A stretch of DNA of 64,000 nucleotides from Chlamydiota bacterium (GCA_030916885.1 JAUPVT010000024.1:1-64000); one strand, 5' to 3'. Counted from the stretch's first letter, positions 10,367 through 20,548 are shown. The notes: generated by a model from the letters alone, not told the origin. Numbers and translations are program-made.

Positions 10367-11163
10367 GCAAAACTTCCATAAGGAGTAAAAAACCCGTTTT
10401 CAGAAGGTAATAAGAGCTCATTGCTCTCGATTTTCCCTTTAGGCAATAATTGTTTCATTAAATTCTGAATAACAATGGGAGTAATTCCAGATGTATGAGT
10501 AGTAAATAACAAGAAAAGAGCATTTTCAATCAAAAGATTTTTACATAAGCCTAGCAATTCGATAATATCTTCTTCAATTTTGAAAACTTCCCCCTTATTT
10601 CCTCTGCCAAAACTAGGGGGATCTAAAATGATTGCCTCATAGAAAGAGCCTCGTTTGACCTCTCTTTTAAGAAATTTTTTTACATCTTCTATAATCCAGC
10701 GAATAGGTTTATCTAAGAAATGATTTAATCCTGCGTTCTCTCTAGCCGAACTCACTATCCCTTTTGAAGCATCAACATGACATACTTTAGCTCCTGCTTT
10801 TGCACACGCTAGAGTTGCACCTCCTGAATAAGCAAACAAGTTGAGAACTCTCGGCTCTTTTCTTGAAATAAGTAACTTTTGCATAGAGGCAAAAAGAAGA
10901 CTATGTTCAGGAAAAACGCCCAAGTGACCAAAGTCGGTAGGAGCTACCTTAAAACGTATACCCTCAATAGTTACAACCCAATCTTTAGGCAAAGATTTCT
11001 TATATTCCCAACGATTTCCTTCATCTCGAGAAAAAATAGCATCAGCTTCCCACTTCTTAAGAGAAGGCTTCCAGATTGCTTGAGAACAGGGCCGAATTAA
11101 AGTAAAAGCACCAAAGCGCTCCAATTTTTTTTGATTGCCGCTATCAATTAGAGAATAAGACAT
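10351..11163 (-). CDS. class I SAM-dependent (RlmI-like) methyltransferase
   Basis: VLNLFAYSGGATLACAKAGA, LDPPSFGRG; likely start MSYSLIDSG. Confidence 0.85.
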   Translation of the reverse strand: MSYSLIDSGNQKKLERFGAFTLIRPCSQAIWKPSLKKWEADAIFSRDEGNRWEYKKSLPKDWVVTIEGIRFKVAPTDFGHLGVFPEHSLLFASMQKLLISRKEPRVLNLFAYSGGATLACAKAGAKVCHVDASKGIVSSARENAGLNHFLDKPIRWIIEDVKKFLKREVKRGSFYEAIILDPPSFGRGNKGEVFKIEEDIIELLGLCKNLLIENALFLLFTTHTSGITPIVIQNLMKQLLPKGKIESNELLLPSENGFFTPYGSFAWWLP

Positions 11164-11221
11164 AAAAAAATCACTATTAGTTAAACTAAGCATTCTAGCA
11201 TACTTAATGGATTCTTTACTA

Positions 11222-12469
11222 TTAGTTAAAGGGAAGTAAGGGAGGAGGTATATTTTTAGCTAACAAACGCCATAAAATACTAAACAAGGAATAAGCTGTT
11301 TTTAAAATAATTGCTCGACGATCTCCTGTAATCTGTAATCTAAACACATAAGAACTACTTCCTTTTTCTTGAATAGCTGCCCACATAGTCCCTATCTTTT
11401 CATGAGAACTATCACTTGTAGGGCCTGCTATGCCTGAAATGGCCAACCCTACATCTGCTTGGCTTTTTTCCAAGGCTCCATTTAGCATAGCAAGAACACA
11501 CTCAGCACTAACTGCTCCTTTTGTTTCTAGGATTTCCTTAGGGACATCTAGTATGTGCTGTTTAAGATCAGAAGAGTAGGTTACAAAAGAACCTAAAAAG
11601 AACTCCGATGCCCCTTTAATAGCTGTGAGTAAACTTGCCATGGTTCCGCCTGTACAGGACTCTGCTAAAATAAGAGTTTTTTTTTCTTGGATAAACCAGC
11701 TGTGAATTGCTTCTTCAATTTTACCTGTTGTTGCTATATACAAAAAAGAATCTAATTGGGTTTTCAGCAATTTTTCTGCATATTCCAATGAAGTTTTATT
11801 TTCGCTAGATAATATAATAGTAACGTTAGAATAAGAAGAATAAATACCAATTTCCAATTCAGGTAATTGGGTTTGCAACTCTTTTAACATAGGATTAATC
11901 TGGCTTTCTTGAAAAATGCAGGCATACAAACAAACTACACGTTTATACAAAGGAGGATATCTTTCTTGAAGAATAGGAAAAAATGCATTTACAAACATAA
12001 GTTGCATTTCTTCCGGAACACCAGGAAAACAAACCACTATTTTATCATTTGTAAAAAAAAGTAACCCAGGAGCTGTTCCCACAGAATTGAGCAAAGGCTG
12101 AGCTTTTTCTGGAATTGTAGCTTGATCTTGCAATGTATCTAATTCTTTTCCAAAACGTTTCCGTAAATCAGCTGCTACTAGAGAATTCACAGATAATTTA
12201 CAATTAAACACTTCAGCTGCCACTCTTCTAGTTAGATCATCTAAGGTAGGCCCTAACCCCCCTGTAACAATTACAAGATCCGAGCGCTGATGCGCTTCTT
12301 TTAATCCTTCTCTTAATATCTGAAGATCATCTGGAAATGTTGTATGACGCTCTACTGTATAACCGAATTTAAATAAATGAGTGCTGATAAATGCTGCATT
12401 GCTATTTACTGTACGTTCATCCAAAAGCTCTTTACCAATAGTAATGATTTCAATCTTTACTTCAGACAT
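11222..12469 (-). CDS. cinA: CinA-family competence/damage-inducible protein
   Basis: MSEVKIEIITIGKELLDERTVNSNAAFIS, VTGGLGPTLDDLTR, LAESCTGGTMASLLTAIKGAS. Confidence 0.92.
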   Translation of the reverse strand: MSEVKIEIITIGKELLDERTVNSNAAFISTHLFKFGYTVERHTTFPDDLQILREGLKEAHQRSDLVIVTGGLGPTLDDLTRRVAAEVFNCKLSVNSLVAADLRKRFGKELDTLQDQATIPEKAQPLLNSVGTAPGLLFFTNDKIVVCFPGVPEEMQLMFVNAFFPILQERYPPLYKRVVCLYACIFQESQINPMLKELQTQLPELEIGIYSSYSNVTIILSSENKTSLEYAEKLLKTQLDSFLYIATTGKIEEAIHSWFIQEKKTLILAESCTGGTMASLLTAIKGASEFFLGSFVTYSSDLKQHILDVPKEILETKGAVSAECVLAMLNGALEKSQADVGLAISGIAGPTSDSSHEKIGTMWAAIQEKGSSSYVFRLQITGDRRAIILKTAYSLFSILWRLLAKNIPPPLLPFN

Positions 12470-13161
12470 AGCACTTTAATTCCTAACACTTGTAATTGTG
12501 GATGTAAATGAACCCAACTCATACATTTTTTTCCTATTCGAATAGTAGCATTGATTCTCTCTTCTTCTATCAAAAAGGGAGTAGGAATAGTGAATTGTCT
12601 TACCCACTTCATTAAAAGAGTAAATAATTCTGTATTGGGAAACAAATCTTTTTTAATAACTCGTGTAATTTCTTTTGTCTTAGGATCCTGATAAAATTGA
12701 GGATAAGAAAATTGAATTCCCCAACTAACGGTTTTTTGACCTAAAACCATAGGGTAAAATACTTTCTCTGTAGGAGAGAATAAAAACTGATGCATTTGCA
12801 TTTGAATAACTGGCAAAATGGGTTTGATCAAAAACCGCTCTTCTGACACAGGCATTGCGTAAAATACTTCTTTAGAAGTTGTCATTGCACAGGAAAACCA
12901 TTCTCTGAAATAACTATCTTGAGCAACCCTTCCTTTCTTTAATGATTGAATATATTTTGAATAAGCCTGCAGAAAATCATTTTGTGGTAATAGAACGCTT
13001 TGTTCTTTTACAGGTTTGCTAACTGCTATAAGGTAAAAGGGTTCTAGCTTCTTGAATAAGTCTACGATTTCTTCTTGATCTAAAAGAACCTGTACTTTAA
13101 TCCATTTGGAAACCTGAAGGAGACCTTCTTGACGAGGAGAACTAACGCGAAAGGTAATCAT
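12457..13161 (-). CDS. conserved hypothetical protein
   Basis: Long ORF overlapping cinA and lspA in one gene string. Confidence 0.6.
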   Translation of the reverse strand: MITFRVSSPRQEGLLQVSKWIKVQVLLDQEEIVDLFKKLEPFYLIAVSKPVKEQSVLLPQNDFLQAYSKYIQSLKKGRVAQDSYFREWFSCAMTTSKEVFYAMPVSEERFLIKPILPVIQMQMHQFLFSPTEKVFYPMVLGQKTVSWGIQFSYPQFYQDPKTKEITRVIKKDLFPNTELFTLLMKWVRQFTIPTPFLIEEERINATIRIGKKCMSWVHLHPQLQVLGIKVLCLK

Positions 13162-13667
13162 CTTAAAGAGCTCGCAACCGTTTTAGAGCGGGTAGTCTCT
13201 AATAACAGCATTAAAATTCCGCAAAAAATAGCGGCATCTGCGATATTGAAGACAGGATAAATATATCCCCAAAAAATAAAACAAAACATATCAATTACAT
13301 GACCGTAAACAATACAGTCGAAAACATTACCTACAGCTCCTGCTAAGATCATAACTAAACAGATTCTGTAATAATCACTCATTTGTTTTACATACAAATA
13401 ATATCCAAGAGCTGAAATAATAAAAATTCGAATAGTAACGAGCAAAAACTGATAGTTAGCAAAAAGTCCCCACATAGCGCCTTTATTGATTACATGTGTA
13501 ATGACAAATTCTACACCAAACTCATGAAAAACCCCTATTCCTCCATAAGGAAAACAAGAAAAGTTCATTGGTGTAACAAAGCAATGCACATACATTTTTA
13601 AAAGCGCGTCGAATAGAAAAATAGATATTGCTAAAAGACTTAATTTCCAACTAACCTTAAAAGTCAT
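13158..13667 (-). CDS. lspA: lipoprotein signal peptidase II
   Basis: Four TM; NKGAMWGLF, GAVGNVFDCIVYGHVIDM, FNIADAAI. Confidence 0.9.
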   Translation of the reverse strand: MTFKVSWKLSLLAISIFLFDALLKMYVHCFVTPMNFSCFPYGGIGVFHEFGVEFVITHVINKGAMWGLFANYQFLLVTIRIFIISALGYYLYVKQMSDYYRICLVMILAGAVGNVFDCIVYGHVIDMFCFIFWGYIYPVFNIADAAIFCGILMLLLETTRSKTVASSLR

Positions 13668-14033
13668 TTACAACAATCCTTTTTCGAGCATTTCTTGTGC
13701 TTTTACAGTTGTATTTGCATAAGGAATCGCTTCTAATCTTTTCAATGGGATCTCCTCGCCTGTAAGATCACAAGTTCCATAAGTTCCTTGGTCAATCTTA
13801 TCCAAAGCAATTTCAATCTTCTGCAAAATTTCTCGCTCATTTCCACTTAGCTGCAGATTAATTGTTCGATTAAAATCATCAGTGCCTTCATCGGCCTGAT
13901 GTTGAGAATACCCTTTAATTTCATCAGTTGCTCTTACATCTTCTATCGTATCACGAATGAGATGCGTCATTTGAACTTTTAACTCTTCTAAACGACTTTT
14001 AAATTTAGAGATTTGTTCCTTCGTTAATGCCAT
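13668..14033 (-). CDS. DksA/TraR-family protein
   Basis: ALDKIDQGTYGTCDLTGEEIPLKRLEAIPYANT. Confidence 0.88.
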   Translation of the reverse strand: MALTKEQISKFKSRLEELKVQMTHLIRDTIEDVRATDEIKGYSQHQADEGTDDFNRTINLQLSGNEREILQKIEIALDKIDQGTYGTCDLTGEEIPLKRLEAIPYANTTVKAQEMLEKGLL

Positions 14034-14047
14034 AAATATCCTTTTTT

Positions 14048-14521
14048 TTATATTTCTGTTGAATGAATCGTATCTTTGGGGCTAACATCCTCAATGGCAT
14101 CGATTAGTTCATTGACATCTTTAAATCGCCGATAAACGCAAGCAAATCGAATGTAGGCAATGCTATCTAGTTCTTGTAAATGCTGCATTACAATTCCCCC
14201 TAATTCTGAAGTAGTGACCTCTCTAATTTGACGCTCCATTAAATCAGAGGTAATTTTATAAGCCAAAGTTCTTAACTGATCATGACTAATACGCGTATGG
14301 CGACAAGCTGCGTCTAAACCTTTAATCAGTTTGTCCTGATAAAAATCTTCATATCGCCCATCTCTTTTTTTTACTTGAATTGTTAAATCTACTGTTTCAA
14401 AAGTAGTAAAGCGCCGTGAACAGCACAAACATTCTCTTCTTCTACGGACAGCATTACTCTCCACTACATTTCGAGAATCGGTAACTTTTAACTCTTCACA
14501 AGCACAAAATGGACAATGCAT
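14048..14521 (-). CDS. nrdR: transcriptional repressor NrdR
   Basis: MHCPFCACEELKVTDSR zinc ribbon plus ATP-cone. Confidence 0.95.
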   Translation of the reverse strand: MHCPFCACEELKVTDSRNVVESNAVRRRRECLCCSRRFTTFETVDLTIQVKKRDGRYEDFYQDKLIKGLDAACRHTRISHDQLRTLAYKITSDLMERQIREVTTSELGGIVMQHLQELDSIAYIRFACVYRRFKDVNELIDAIEDVSPKDTIHSTEI

Positions 14522-14952
14522 AAGTTATATCACGCTTAAATTTTTTATAGAGCCTAGAAAAATTTTACCCATTCCGATGCTTTTATATACATAATAAGTT
14601 TTTTTATTTTTTTATCTATTATCTAAATCTCTATTTTACCCCAAAAACAGATTCCAATCAGCCTGTTTTTTGCATTTTTTAAATATTTAATCCTTCTAAA
14701 CATACAAATTACTTTTAAAACAAGCTTTAATTTATGAAAATCTAAGAAAGCAATATGTTTAGATGTTTTTGGTAATTTATTTGCTTAAATTTTGTTTGCC
14801 AACAATAACCGTCTTAAATTACAAAAAATAAGATATATAAGTGTTTTTTTTGTTTTTTTAAAAATCTATTTACTTTTAAGTAATCTATAAAATTTAATGC
14901 ATTTTTTAATCAATATTTACTAACAGAAAAACTAATTAGAGAGGATTTTTTT

Positions 14953-15250
14953 ATGGCTTGTGCATTACTTCCATTACAAACCTCACTCACAATAACAGTT
15001 GATATCTCTAAGACTCAAACGACATCAACAACTATATATAAAATCTCAATCATAGCTGCAAAGACAATTAGGCTTAATGGCCGTTGGGATAGGAAGCGGC
15101 TATCTAATAGCCATTAAAACAGATAAAGCGCAGTTTCCTGTTTGGAAAAATCCCTCATTTAATAACACCTTTTGGAATGGATACTGTCGTTCTTTATTTG
15201 ATTTTATAAGATGTTACATAGTCAAGAGAAACTTTCCATGGAAAGGCTAA
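14953..15250 (+). pseudogene. possible frameshifted small membrane protein
   Basis: SD-like AGAGAGGA then MACALLPLQTSLTITVDISKTQTTSTTIYKISIIAAKTI; +1 frame continues LMAVGIGSGYLIAIKTDKAQFPVWKNPSFNNTFWNGYCRSLFDFIRCYIVKRNFPWKG*. Confidence 0.35.
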
Positions 15251-15581
15251 TCCTAAAAGATCGAAAAAATATTTTTCGAGTATACTCTTGAATTCATTAA
15301 AAGCGAATATGCTTAACACAGAAACTGTTGAGCTTCTTAGTATGCGAACCCATAACATCCAATGATGCCTGCAACTTTTCGTTTTTTTCATTTTTTTAGC
15401 TGTGGTGGTTCTTCTTCACGGCTATTTTACTGCCAGACTTATTCTGATTTAACAGAAAAGATGACTTTTAAACCACTATTTATCAATTTCAAGTCATTAA
15501 TAAAAAAATCACTTTATCCTTAAGTAAGTGAGCTCATGTAGAAAGAAAGAAATTTTTGAAGAAAAACGCAAAGAGTTGAAT

Positions 15582-15668
15582 CGGAGGAGGTGGGATTCGA
15601 ACCCACGGTGCATTTACATGCACACACGCTTTCCAAGCGTGCTCCATCAGCCACTCGGACACTCCTCC
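15582..15668 (-). tRNA. tRNA-Ser(GGA)
   Basis: Acceptor GGAGGAG/CTCCTCC+G, anticodon stem-loop CACGCTTGGAAAGCGTG, variable arm TGCATGTAAATGCA, GGTTCGAATCC. Confidence 0.95.
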
Positions 15669-15865
15669 AAAAGTTTTTAAAGCGTGCTAAAGACTACCTT
15701 AACTACAGTTTATCTTACAAGGAAAAATCCGAGATAGCGTATAGCTTATCATTTAAAAGAGCATTTACTAAAACTTTTATTTCAAGTTTAACTGGAGAGT
15801 TATTTCTTTTCCAAAATCGTTTAAAAAATTATGATCCTCAACTGTATCTTTATCAGGTTCAAAAA

Positions 15866-16717
15866 ATGCTCCTTCGTTTATTTATTAGTTTTTTTTGTAT
15901 TATTCCTATTGTGAGTTATTCACAACTCCCTCTTGTTTTGGTTAGCGTACCTCCTTATCTTTATTTTGTGAAAAAAATCGCAGGAGATACCATTTCAGCG
16001 GAATCTCTAATTCCTCCTGGAGAAAATCCTCATTTATATGAACCTACCCCTAAACAAGTTCAACTGCAAAAACAAGCTGTATTGTGGTTAAAATTAGGAG
16101 AAAAAGCAGACCAAAAAGCACAAAGGGTTTTTCAAGAAATGAAAAATCCTCCTCTTATCATTGATCTAACAGAAAACCTTGAGCTTTTATCTTATAAGAC
16201 AAAAGGAGATTGCTGCTCTCATGTGGATACTAAAGACCTACATATTTGGCTAAGTCCAAAAATGATGCAAATACAAGCAAAAAAAATTACACAGTCCTTG
16301 ATTCAGCTGTTTCCAAACCATATAGAATTGTACCAAAGCAATTTAAATAAGTTGATAAAAGAACTAGAGCAAGTTGATCAAGAATTAGCTACTATGCTTA
16401 AAATTAAACAAGGCAAAGCCATTTTAACCTCTCATCCAGCTTTTGCTTATTTTTGCAGAGACTATCAACTTGAACAATTATCTCTAGAAGAAGAGGGTAA
16501 GGATTGTTTACCTCAATGCATTTCAGAACTCCTCCATAGAATAAAAACGCTAGAGATAGACGGTATAATCATAGAATCTCGACATGGCAGCAAAGCAGCT
16601 AGGTTGCTTGCTCAAAATTTAGGGATCCCCACTTACTTCATAGACCCTTATTCTGAAAATTATATAGTGAATTTAAAACAAATAGCAGAAGTGGTTAAAA
16701 ATATAATTCATGATTGA
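15866..16717 (+). CDS. metal (Zn/Mn) ABC transporter substrate-binding protein
   Basis: MLLRLFISFFC signal; PPGENPHLYEPTPKQ; HIWLSPK; the track ORF start at 15590 lies inside the tRNA and is rejected. Confidence 0.85.
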   Translation: MLLRLFISFFCIIPIVSYSQLPLVLVSVPPYLYFVKKIAGDTISAESLIPPGENPHLYEPTPKQVQLQKQAVLWLKLGEKADQKAQRVFQEMKNPPLIIDLTENLELLSYKTKGDCCSHVDTKDLHIWLSPKMMQIQAKKITQSLIQLFPNHIELYQSNLNKLIKELEQVDQELATMLKIKQGKAILTSHPAFAYFCRDYQLEQLSLEEEGKDCLPQCISELLHRIKTLEIDGIIIESRHGSKAARLLAQNLGIPTYFIDPYSENYIVNLKQIAEVVKNIIHD

Positions 16718-17438
16718 TATTATCTCTATTCATCAATTGTTTTTTAGTTATAACCATCAAAGTATTCTTGAAGATGTCAACATAACTGTACAGCCTAATG
16801 AATTTATTGTTGTTTTTGGTCCAAATGGCGGTGGTAAAACCACGTTTTTCAAGTTGATTTTAGGACTTTTGCAACCAAAAAAGGGCTGGGTGAAAGTTTT
16901 AAATAAAAATCCTCAACATACTAGACATTTAATGGGATATGTCCCTCAAATGCAACAAGTAGATCGTAGTTTTCCGATTTCTGTTTTAGATGTAGTAATG
17001 ATGGGATGCCTTAGCAAACTTAATTATTGGGGAAGATTTCCTAAAGCAATGCGTAAACTAGGCCTAGAGGCATTGGAAAAAGTAAGCCTTTTACACAAAG
17101 AAAAGGCTTCTTTTGGCTCTTTGTCAGGAGGAGAAACACAAAGAGCTCTTATTGCAAGAGCAATTGTCGATCATCCTAAAATCCTATTGCTTGATGAGCC
17201 AACAGCCAATGTAGATCCTCTAGCGGAAAAATCCATTTACCAGCTGTTAAAAGAGCTAAATACTGACATGACTATACTGATGGTATCTCATGATTTACAA
17301 ACAATTATTGATAAAGCCAGTAGGCTTATTTGCGTAAATCGACAAGCTACTTCTCTTCAAACCAAAGAAGTATGTGAGCATTTTGCTTTAGGCCTTTATC
17401 ATACCCCTTTAACAAACCCTCAACACTTTTCTTTTTAA
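16710..17438 (+). CDS. metal ABC transporter ATP-binding protein
   Basis: GPNGGGKTT, LSGGETQRALIARA, LLLDEPTANVD. Confidence 0.92.
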   Translation: MIDIISIHQLFFSYNHQSILEDVNITVQPNEFIVVFGPNGGGKTTFFKLILGLLQPKKGWVKVLNKNPQHTRHLMGYVPQMQQVDRSFPISVLDVVMMGCLSKLNYWGRFPKAMRKLGLEALEKVSLLHKEKASFGSLSGGETQRALIARAIVDHPKILLLDEPTANVDPLAEKSIYQLLKELNTDMTILMVSHDLQTIIDKASRLICVNRQATSLQTKEVCEHFALGLYHTPLTNPQHFSF

Positions 17439-17439
17439 T

Positions 17440-18252
17440 ATGTTCGATAATCCTTTTCTATTACATACACTATTAGCGGGTTGCGGTGCTGCATTAACCG
17501 GTGGTATTATCGGATCCTATGTAGTGGTTAAAAGAGTTGTTTCTATCAGTGGCAGTATTGCTCATTCTGTGCTTGGAGGAATGGGCATTTGTTTATGGTT
17601 AAAAATCAAATTTGGGCTTACTTTTCTTACCCCATTTATTGGAGCATTAATAGCTGGAATAATTTCTGCAATGTTGATGGGCTGGATTCATTTAAAATAT
17701 AAAGAAAGAGAAGACACAGCAATTGCTGCTATTTGGGCTATTGGAATGTCTATTGGAGTCATTTTCATTGCCCTTACCCCTGGCTATAATACAGAACTAA
17801 TCGATTTTTTATTTGGAAATATTCTATGGGTTAGCCGTGGTGATATTTTTTTACTGTTCGCTTTAAATGCGCTCATTTTATCTATAGTCATTAGATTTTA
17901 TAAACCACTTTTAGCCATTTGTTTTGATGAGGAACAAGCCAAGCTAAAACAGCTTCCAGTAGAAGCCTTTTATTTTCTACTGCTAAGTTTAGTAGCTATC
18001 TCGATTGTATTATTAATCCAAATAGTTGGAGCCATCTTGGTTGTAACTATGTTAGCAATACCTGCTGCCATTGCTGCTATTTTCACTCGCAGTTTATTGC
18101 AAATGATGGTTTTAGCAACAGCATGCGGTCTTGTGCTCACATTTGTAGGCATCCTACTTTCTTATCAATTAAACTGGCCCCCAGGGGCCACTATCTCACT
18201 TGTTTCTTCTTCTTGTTATGCGGGTGCACTTTTATTCAAAAAGAAGTCTTGA
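17440..18252 (+). CDS. metal ABC transporter permease (ZnuB/MntB family)
   Basis: Polytopic; SGSIAHSVLGGMG, GNILWVSRGD; last of a three-gene transporter operon. Confidence 0.9.
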   Translation: MFDNPFLLHTLLAGCGAALTGGIIGSYVVVKRVVSISGSIAHSVLGGMGICLWLKIKFGLTFLTPFIGALIAGIISAMLMGWIHLKYKEREDTAIAAIWAIGMSIGVIFIALTPGYNTELIDFLFGNILWVSRGDIFLLFALNALILSIVIRFYKPLLAICFDEEQAKLKQLPVEAFYFLLLSLVAISIVLLIQIVGAILVVTMLAIPAAIAAIFTRSLLQMMVLATACGLVLTFVGILLSYQLNWPPGATISLVSSSCYAGALLFKKKS

Positions 18253-18255
18253 TGT

Positions 18256-18369
18256 TTACATAGAGCAATAGCGATTCCAGAACTGTTTCCAAACCGATTT
18301 CTTGTGCGTTCTGCGATGATGATGAGTTTTTCTTTTTACTGGCGCTCTCTTGGTATGCTTTCTAGGCAT
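18256..18369 (-). CDS. 37-aa very basic protein MPRKHTKRAPVKRKTHHHRRTHKKSVWKQFWNRYCSM
   Basis: Not in the supplied ORF track; ATG preceded by GCTTAAGGAGGATTT (strong SD). Confidence 0.6.
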   Translation of the reverse strand: MPRKHTKRAPVKRKTHHHRRTHKKSVWKQFWNRYCSM

Positions 18370-18378
18370 AAATCCTCC

Positions 18379-18519
18379 TTAAGCTTTTTTATCTTGTTCT
18401 AACTTAATTTTAGACTCACTTTCCTGTTCTTTAAAAAATGCACGGTTATGATGCTTTCTCAGAGTAATTTTTGAGGACTTAAGTGTGTTTATCCTTTTTT
18501 TAAGCCCCTTCATAACCAT
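18379..18519 (-). CDS. 46-aa basic/coiled small protein MVMKGLKKRINTLKSSKITLRKHHNRAFFKEQESESKIKLEQDKKA
   Basis: Not in the supplied ORF track; immediately upstream of and co-directional with the 37-aa ORF. Confidence 0.5.
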   Translation of the reverse strand: MVMKGLKKRINTLKSSKITLRKHHNRAFFKEQESESKIKLEQDKKA

Positions 18520-18555
18520 CTCTATTCATTTATCCTCTTACTTTTCATACTATGT

Positions 18556-18588
18556 ATAATTTAATTATTAATCAAATAATTAAATTAT
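18556..18588. repeat. perfect 14-bp-arm AT inverted repeat
   Basis: ATAATTTAATTATT-AATCA-AATAATTAAATTAT. Confidence 0.7.
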
Positions 18589-18739
18589 TATTTTTAATAA
18601 AAAATGAATTAAAAATAAAAATCCTTTCTTTTTATCCTTTTTTACATTTAAATTTTTTCAGATTGACTTTGATTCAAGACTGTCCTATCATGTTTTTTTC
18701 TTCTACATGCGAATCTTTAAGTTTATTTTAGGAGGCCAG

Positions 18740-19051
18740 ATGTACGCAATTATCGAAACAGGCGGTAAGCAATACCGTGTTGAAAAAGGTGACACTATCG
18801 ATGTAGAATTGCTAGATATAGAGGATAATATAGTAAAATTTAAAAATGTTTTACTGGTTAGCGAAGCGGGAAATGTTAAGATCGGAGCCCCTTATCTTGC
18901 TGATACTATTGTACAAGCGGAGCTTGTCAAACAAGATGCTAAAGGACCAAAAGTAGTTGCGTTCAAATACAAAAGGCGTAAACCGATTCGCCGTAAAGTA
19001 GGCCATCGCCAGCGCTATACCCGAATTAAGATTACAGATATTATTAGATAA
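18740..19051 (+). CDS. rplU: 50S ribosomal protein L21
   Basis: MYAIIETGGKQYRVEKGD; SD GGAGG upstream of 18740. Confidence 0.96.
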   Translation: MYAIIETGGKQYRVEKGDTIDVELLDIEDNIVKFKNVLLVSEAGNVKIGAPYLADTIVQAELVKQDAKGPKVVAFKYKRRKPIRRKVGHRQRYTRIKITDIIR

Positions 19052-19060
19052 GGAGCAACA

Positions 19061-19312
19061 ATGGCACATAAGAAAGGTCAAGGATCTAGTAGAAATGGTC
19101 GAGATTCTCACTCCCAACGCCTTGGAGTTAAGGCAAGTGGAGGGCAGTTTGTTACAGCTGGTAGTATTATTGTGCGACAAAGAGGCACGAAATGGCATCC
19201 CGCAAAAAATGTAGGGCGTGGACGCGATGATACGATATATGCATTAATTGATGGGATTGTTTCTTATCGCAAAACTAACCGTACATATGTTTCCGTTCAA
19301 CCCACTCCTTAA
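19061..19312 (+). CDS. rpmA: 50S ribosomal protein L27
   Basis: [43 protein letters not shown]. Confidence 0.97.
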   Translation: MAHKKGQGSSRNGRDSHSQRLGVKASGGQFVTAGSIIVRQRGTKWHPAKNVGRGRDDTIYALIDGIVSYRKTNRTYVSVQPTP

Positions 19313-19354
19313 ATACTTCGTAGCCCTCAACTAAGCCAGGGGGCTTGTAGTTAT

Positions 19355-20356
19355 ATGTTTACAGATTCAGTTACAGTTACAGTACGCGCTGGGAAAGGTG
19401 GTAACGGTGTCGTTGCCTGGCGTAGGGAGAAATTTATTCCTAAAGGAGGTCCTGTTGGTGGGAATGGAGGCCAAGGTGGCTCTATTATCTTAAAAACTAA
19501 CGAGAATATCCTTTCTTTGGAAGGATTTCGCAATCGTCGTTTAATTAATGCAGAAAATGGCATCTCGGGAGGAGGGAACCTTCAAAGAGGACGCAATGGC
19601 AAAGATCTTATTTTACAGATCCCCTGTGGCACTATTGTTAAAAATACCAAAACACAAGAAATATTAGCCGATTTTACTGATAAGAACCAAGAATATATCT
19701 TGTGCAAAGGAGGTAAAGGAGGTAAAGGAAACGCTTGCTTTAAATCTCCTACCAACCAAGCCCCTAACATATGCACACCAGGTCACGAAGGTGAAATACA
19801 TGAGGTTCAACTCGAGTTGAAATTAGTCGCTGATATTGGCTTTATTGGAATGCCCAATGCAGGCAAATCTACCCTTTTAAAACAAATTACTCATTGTCAT
19901 GTTAAAATTGGAGCCTATCCTTTTACAACACTGTACCCAAACTTAAGCTATATTCAATTTGAGGATTTTTCTAGGATTTTAATTGCAGACATTCCAGGCA
20001 TTATAGAAGGAGCTCACCTCAATCGTGGATTAGGTTTATCTTTTCTTAAACACATTGAGCGTTCTTCTGTTTTGATCTATTTGATCGATGTTTCTGGAAT
20101 AGAAGAAAAAGATCCTTTTAAAGATTTTCAGATTTTGCTAAACGAGATAACAGCTTACCGAAAAGAGTTATTAGACAAACCCTTCCTTGTTGTATTAAAT
20201 AAAATAGATTGCGAAACAGCCATGGAGAATCTAGAGAGATTTAAACAAAAATATCCTTACCCAAAAACAACACTCTTTCCTATTTCTGCTATGCATAGAG
20301 AAGGTATTGAACCTCTTCTTAAAGCCATGCAACAACTTATTCCCTGTAAATTTTAA
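19355..20356 (+). CDS. obgE: GTPase Obg
   Basis: Gly-rich Obg fold plus GMPNAGKSTLL, DIPGIIEGAH. Confidence 0.96.
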   Translation: MFTDSVTVTVRAGKGGNGVVAWRREKFIPKGGPVGGNGGQGGSIILKTNENILSLEGFRNRRLINAENGISGGGNLQRGRNGKDLILQIPCGTIVKNTKTQEILADFTDKNQEYILCKGGKGGKGNACFKSPTNQAPNICTPGHEGEIHEVQLELKLVADIGFIGMPNAGKSTLLKQITHCHVKIGAYPFTTLYPNLSYIQFEDFSRILIADIPGIIEGAHLNRGLGLSFLKHIERSSVLIYLIDVSGIEEKDPFKDFQILLNEITAYRKELLDKPFLVVLNKIDCETAMENLERFKQKYPYPKTTLFPISAMHREGIEPLLKAMQQLIPCKF

Positions 20357-20548
20357 TTAGATTTTTTGTTCTAGTCTTATCCGTTTGCAACGATATATTA
20401 TTTTTTTCGTCTCTTAATTAAAAAGATTGCGCAATAGATCTTCTGATTAAAACAGAAAACTTAAATAGAATACTTAAGTTTTTATAAACCAGAAGACCAA
20501 GATTCATTACGAATCTCAAAGATTATTTTTTTTAAAATTCAAAAGATG

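Noticed and set aside
4411-14521. Long minus-strand gene string as an unusual cluster
   Set aside because: Standard housekeeping and LPS genes with intact motifs; nothing beyond normal operon packing.
15194-15391. 65-aa minus-strand ORF
   Set aside because: Overlaps the frameshifted small ORF; no RBS or recognisable composition.
15590-15865. N-terminal extension of the metal-binding protein ORF (MGFEPTVHLHAHTLSKRAPSATRTLL…)
   Set aside because: It is the antisense of tRNA-Ser(GGA) plus spacer; the true start with signal peptide is at 15866.
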